Below are positions 56,001 through 60,000 of a stretch of DNA of 60,000 bases, piece after piece. The notes beneath the pieces are model-generated. The model was not told where the DNA came from, ran no database searches, and saw only the letters and a list, made by a program, of their open reading frames with translations. Source of the stretch: Membranipora membranacea (lineage: Eukaryota > Bryozoa > Gymnolaemata > Cheilostomatida > Membraniporidae); assembly GCA_914767715.1 (NCBI GenBank), contig OU612066.1:15321001-15381000 (forward strand), written 5' to 3'. The translations under genes were made by a program, and so were the position numbers. Each line of letters starts with the position of its first letter. Position 1 is the first letter of the stretch.

Positions 56001-57359
56001 GAAAGATCTAAACCAAAAGGTTATGAAGATCATGTATCATCAAGAGAAAGATCCGAATCCAAAGAGCGATCTAAGCCGCGGGCGTTTGATGATCGCCCTG
56101 TCCTCAAGGACAGATCAAGGTCAAGGGAACGAGCAAAGCCTAAGGCTTTCGACCAAATTAGTAATGAAAGTAGCCGGCATGAAAACAACTCGAGCAGATC
56201 ATCCAAACGTCGCCATAGTGACTCTGACGAGTCGACACGGGACAATGAAAAAGATAAAAAATCAAAGCATAAGAGAAAACATCATGAGAGTTCTGATAGA
56301 AAACATAAAAAACACAGTAAGCATAAGAAAAGCAGTAGGTCATCAAAATCATCAAAACACAGCAGGAAACATCGGAGCAGGAGTAACTCCTCTGGTGACT
56401 CTAAGGCTAACGAAGACGCCATGGTAGACTTGACAGAGTCACCTGAAGATAAAGCAACTCCACATAATGGTGCCAACACACCTGATGAGAAACAAGATGG
56501 CGTCTCAGAACATGGGGAGAGAACTCTAACTCCTGTGTCTAAAGATGAAGAGAAGGTAATCGAATCGGAAGATGAGATGGATATTTCACCCCTGCCTTCA
56601 CCATTACCACAAGCGGAGACAACTGTCAGCACAATGTCTCCTAAAATGAGTGAACCTGCGGAGGCAAAGCAATCTGATTCTATAGATGACTTGCTGCATT
56701 CTATGGAAAAAGAGATGAAAGAAACCGTCAAACCATCCAATGTGCCACAACCTAAAAAGGTTGTGTCTGTAGTACGTCCACCACCTCCTAAACTTCCTGC
56801 TCCCCCTCCAATCCTGCCAGCCGAGAACCTACAGACTCAGGCTATGTTTTCACTAGCTCATACGGTGGGTGTAAAACCACCTCCTCCACCACCACCTCAA
56901 GAATCGTCCGCCCTTGATGATTTCTATAAAGAAGTTGAGTCTGAGTTAGCTGAGAAACACTCAACCATATCAGCCCCCGTTCTATATCCCAGCCAGGAAA
57001 CTGCACCAAATGCTGCTCCTCCTAACATTTCATTAGCAAACGCACCAGTATTATATACCGCTCCTTCCATCCCCGCTGATAACCAACTAGGTAGTACCGC
57101 TGTTGCTGCTAGCGGCACCTCATCTCAGACTACTGTTACAGAAAGGGGAAAAAGCCCTGTTAGATTCCCTAACACTACAGCTTCAAGTGCTGATGCACCA
57201 AAACCAGCCAAGGAAAAACAGCACAAGACACACAAAAAGTCATCGAAAAAAGCTAGCAAGATGCCTGCTGCCCTGGTGCAGAAATGGCAAAAAGTACAGT
57301 CGGAAATTACTACTGATATCATGAATGAAAAGCGATTGAAGGATGAATTACTGAAATGA
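50010..57359 (+). CDS. FNBP4: Formin-binding protein 4 homologue, 8 exons, 1158 aa
   Basis: Exons: 50010-50121, 50439-50651, 51184-51341, 52488-52650, 53233-53511, 53780-54166, 54455-54655, 55396-57359; total 3477 nt. FNBP4 is a nuclear/spliceosome-associated WW-domain protein that binds proline-rich segments of formins. Seen: WW1 (about 131-161; W134, YYYWN, W157, P160); acidic runs of Glu after a LSSLVGGYESS segment; proline-rich stretches; WW2 (about 530-556; W530, YYYIHE, W553, P556); a Lys/Ser/Arg/His-rich nuclear-type region; PPPPP runs; and a C-terminal PAALVQKWQKVQSEI segment that matches the end region of vertebrate FNBP4. The start is supported by an in-frame TAG 21 nt upstream. Exon 2 donor is uncertain between 50645 and 50651; both keep the frame, and 50651 (GTTTGT) looks better. 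Longer than human FNBP4 (about 1017 aa). Confidence 0.93.
51184..51341 (+). CDS. FNBP4: FNBP4 exon 3: first WW domain
   Basis: The exon enters in phase 1 and leaves in phase 0. It carries TTSWQHLMDQNTKHYYYWN, then W157 and P160 (VTWTIP). Both signature Trp residues and the aromatic triplet for proline-ligand binding are present. The following exon continues with DYTEYLVRHKLYREAL, a segment conserved after WW1 in FNBP4. Confidence 0.92.
51842..51912. repeat. GC-rich hairpin repeat in FNBP4 intron 3
   Basis: CTCAGACTTTCCCTCGCCGG and GGGCGAGGGGCAAAAGTCTG form an imperfect hairpin. The right half recurs, complemented, at 27601-27641 (CCAGACTTTTGCCCCTCGCC), so it is a dispersed family. Confidence 0.65.
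53603..53626. repeat. TA microsatellite in FNBP4 intron 5
   Basis: About eleven TA units. The rest of the intron shows nothing else. Confidence 0.85.
55396..57359 (+). CDS. FNBP4: FNBP4 exon 8: second WW domain and C-terminal half
   Basis: A single 1964-nt exon codes residues 504-1158. It begins EYLIEKIQETDG, has WW2 (W530 to P556), then about 200 residues rich in Ser, Lys, Arg, Glu with repeated RSKP/RDKPKAFD-like units, a K/H-rich block, acidic and proline-rich segments, and the conserved KWQKVQSEI near the end. The ATG at 55353 that opens this frame is in the intron; the acceptor TTTACAG at 55395 sets the exon start. Antisense and frame-shifted open frames inside it reflect its biased codons. 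Confidence 0.93.
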
Positions 57360-60000
57360 GTTAGTTGTTTGATTGACTCATTGTACATATTTTTTACACT
57401 TTTGATTCTGCATGACGTGTTTTGTGTACATGTATTACACAGTATAATGTTCATAACTGGAGCATAGTTTCCATTCATTGTTGACACCCGCCCACGCTTG
57501 TTTTGGGTGGGTCAGGTTTACACGCACCAACACTGTTTATACAAGATGCTGTTGAATTGTTTGAAATTAAAACCTGTAAACTTGACCGCGTAGTGACCAT
57601 GTTATGGGTTAATTTGTGTGCTTGATTATTGCATTCTTTTACTTTCAATTCATTTATTGTATTGAAGTATTTGCCTATCTTAATAACGATGGGCGGTCAT
57701 ATTGTGGTTGCCCATGACAACAGATAATCAATGTCTACAATGGATGAGGAGAATTACTAACATGCTGTACTTTGATAAAAACATAGAGTGTCGTGACTGA
57801 ACGACAAGTGCCAATTAATAATACACTCCTCAAGAGCCCTGTGAGAACTGTATGGCAATCGAAGCACTGACTTGTGGGAGCCTGGATTAAAACAGCACAT
57901 CGCCAGTCCATGGAACATTAAAGACATTCTGCTAGCTTATGTTTTCGAAGAAGATTCTAAAGGGTAAGTCCTAACTAGTCTGTAATTATTGCTGATGTTC
58001 ACTTCTGTGTTATTATCTAAGTTATCTAACTAATATCACTTTGTGGATGAGCTCACAGCTCCAACTTCCTGATGGCTGACAATCTAATTTTTGGAATTCT
58101 GTGTATTTTGGCTGACCAATCTAAGTATAATCATGTGTGGGAGTTTCAAAAGTTCCTTGTTTCTAATGCTCAGTCTAGACGAGTCAGGCTGAACTTCCTT
58201 GAATCTCATCTGGTAATGCCTTTTTGATGTCTGGTCAGGATGTTAGTTGATATAATAAAATTATTGCCATTTGAACACTGTGGCCCTCAAACGCTGTTTC
58301 AACCCACAAGCTCACGTTTTTTAAAGTATCACATTTAATATTGCTTTGCCAGATCATACATGAATTTTTCGTATTTTTCATCCAGCTAAATTTACACTGA
58401 GTGTCATTAATGGATAGCTTCTTGCATCTGGTTTGTGTTTAACTGTTCCCAGTGGCTTGTAGCGATTTGACACCATGATTTATGGATTTATGAGGACAGA
58501 AAAAACTCAAAGCTTGACAGAAGTACTTCTGTAAGAAGCTTCACATTTTTTGAGACGCTTTATATAAAAAATGTACACCGTAGTCTAATTTAACGGTCAA
58601 AGAAGCACTTGTCACCTTTTAGGTGCTATCCTCAAACATCTGAGTGCTGGGCACATAGAGATCCATTTACTTAGTATGTTGAAATGTTTGGTAAAATTAC
58701 ACAATACTGAATACTTGGTGAATAATATATTTTGGTTTATCTATATCTCATGGTCAGCAGTGGACAGCCGATCAATTTATTTCTTTGCTTGAATAGTGTA
58801 TTAATTATGCCTGAATGGAAAGAAGGAATGAACAGCATGCAAAATTTATGTACATAATTCAGTGCCACCATGCTCAATAAGATGGAGGCCTTGTCTGAAT
58901 TGTAGCGTCTATCCATTACAATGATTGTCACAATTCAGGAAATTCTCATTATCAACCACTTCCCCAACCAAGCGGTTGATGATGAAATGCCACTACCAGC
59001 TATCCCAACACAGTTGCAAATATATAAGACATTTGAGCTATGAGCAATTGATCACTCATTGAGATAGAATACTGCTTTTTAGTCTCTAATTACTTTGAGA
59101 GCCATCAAGAGGCTTTGAAATGCAATTAACTATCTATCAGTTTGTCCCTTAGGAAATTAACCCAAGATTTCCAATGATGCTTTGGATTGGCATTGGGCCA
59201 TTGAAGATTGATACTGGTTGTTAGGTACTATATTAGGTGCTATATTTTAACAATGCCCATTAGACTTTGCAAGCAAAACACATCTTGTTTGCTTACCCTC
59301 AATTCTTGGCACTCGTCCTCTGATAGAAACACAAGCCAGATTCGTGCTATTTGCAGAAAGCTCCAATTTATTTTATGTAGCTATTGTAAAGGGTGAAAAA
59401 AAACTCAGAAATTACTACTTAGACGCATAATTGACATTAGCAGTATTTTAAAAGCTGCTATTTTAAAAGCTGCTATTTATTGTTCTTCATGTACAGTAAG
59501 CGTATAAATTCGGCAAGATAAATATAAATTTGCTGTTGGTCATGCCATTGCTTGATTTTAAAGTACCTACACACCTGCAGTCTATCTTGAAATGCAGTGT
59601 TTTTTACATGGCACATGTATGTACACATCCAGAAACAATTGGGACAAAATCTGAAATTTTCATAATAATCTTTCCTGCTAAAAGCACAGTCGCTTCATCA
59701 TCGAACTTAAGTATTTTTAAGTTGATGATGCCTGTTATATCCACGCGGAGATGTTCAAGTTTGTTTGACGTGAGCGGATAATTTCGAAAGCTAGCCAATT
59801 TCAACAGATTTAATCCTCTGAATTGCGTTCATTATTATTGAGTAGATGACCATATTTGTTATCAGTTCAAATGTACTCAATTAGCCTAACTGTTAAACAG
59901 GCCACAGGTACACACGAAGTTGATTGTTTTATTTGCTTAATTTATGAATGTTATAAAGGGCAAATGGTGTCTGCCTCCATCAGAGAGTTTGGGACCATAA
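57360..60000. other. 3' flank of FNBP4
   Basis: 2.6 kb with candidate poly(A) signals at 57566, 57886 and 58254, and a dispersed repeat segment at 58945-59012. The open frames are short and show no domain. No further gene is supported before the window ends. Confidence 0.6.
57566..57571 (+). terminator. Candidate poly(A) signal for FNBP4
   Basis: ATTAAA about 205 nt past the stop codon, with TGT-rich sequence downstream (57602-57620). Further candidates are ATTAAA at 57886 and AATAAA at 58254. The first is the most natural 3' end but this is not proven by sequence. Confidence 0.35.

Noticed and set aside
55798-56740. Long alternative-frame and antisense open frames of 152-209 codons
   Set aside because: They overlap the Ser/Lys-rich part of FNBP4 exon 8, whose biased codons keep other frames open.
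1-60000. Prokaryotic features (operons, CRISPR arrays, ribosome binding sites)
   Set aside because: The genes are intron-containing and metazoan; no regular spaced repeat array is present.

Overview
The window is AT-rich nuclear DNA of an invertebrate animal. It carries multi-exon genes with GT-AG introns of about 0.2-4.7 kb, and many small repeats: inverted-repeat elements, tRNA-like repeat heads, one retroelement headed by U2 snRNA sequence, and TA microsatellites. The proteins (a class I cytokine receptor, a heparan sulfate N-deacetylase/N-sulfotransferase and FNBP4) are metazoan. I cannot name the phylum from sequence alone; intron density and low GC would suit a sponge, a cnidarian or another marine invertebrate.

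Three complete protein-coding genes can be assembled by hand, exon by exon, with matching splice phases. (1) Minus strand, 25945 to 5136, 19 exons, 1183 aa: a single-pass receptor with signal peptide, two Ig-like domains, a two-module cytokine-binding domain ending in a degenerate WSxWS (WSQHS), three further FN3 domains, one membrane helix and a 336-residue tail. This is the architecture of the gp130/LIFR/Domeless family with one extra Ig domain. The tail has a YxxQ STAT-type motif, three copies of a Y-[IL]-x-H motif and a C-terminal DSGxxS phosphodegron. (2) Minus strand, 46258 to 32498, 11 exons, 869 aa: a full-length NDST, the bifunctional Golgi enzyme that starts heparan sulfate modification. 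(3) Plus strand, 50010 to 57359, 8 exons, 1158 aa: FNBP4, a nuclear two-WW-domain protein, head-to-head with NDST across a 3.75 kb interval.

Layout: 1-5135 has no supported gene but holds a TTAA-flanked MITE and a tRNA-like repeat. 5136-25945 is the receptor gene; its introns hold a 716-bp foldback, a nonautonomous hAT element with 8-bp target duplication, tRNA-like repeats, nested perfect inverted repeats and a short ORF with a CxCGxC motif. 25946-32497 is intergenic, with one doubtful Ig-like exon. 32498-46258 is NDST; its introns hold an 873-bp palindrome, MITEs, the U2-headed retroelement and a TA-flanked MITE with a tRNA-like unit inside it. 46259-50009 is the divergent NDST/FNBP4 interval. 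50010-57359 is FNBP4, and 57360-60000 is its 3' flank.

The three genes are not a functional cluster. The receptor would signal through JAK/STAT at the cell surface, NDST works in the Golgi and FNBP4 in the nucleus. Many gp130-family cytokines do bind heparan sulfate, but nothing here shows that the linkage matters. The item most worth follow-up is the receptor: a complete gp130-type receptor with recognisable STAT-docking and degron motifs in an invertebrate.
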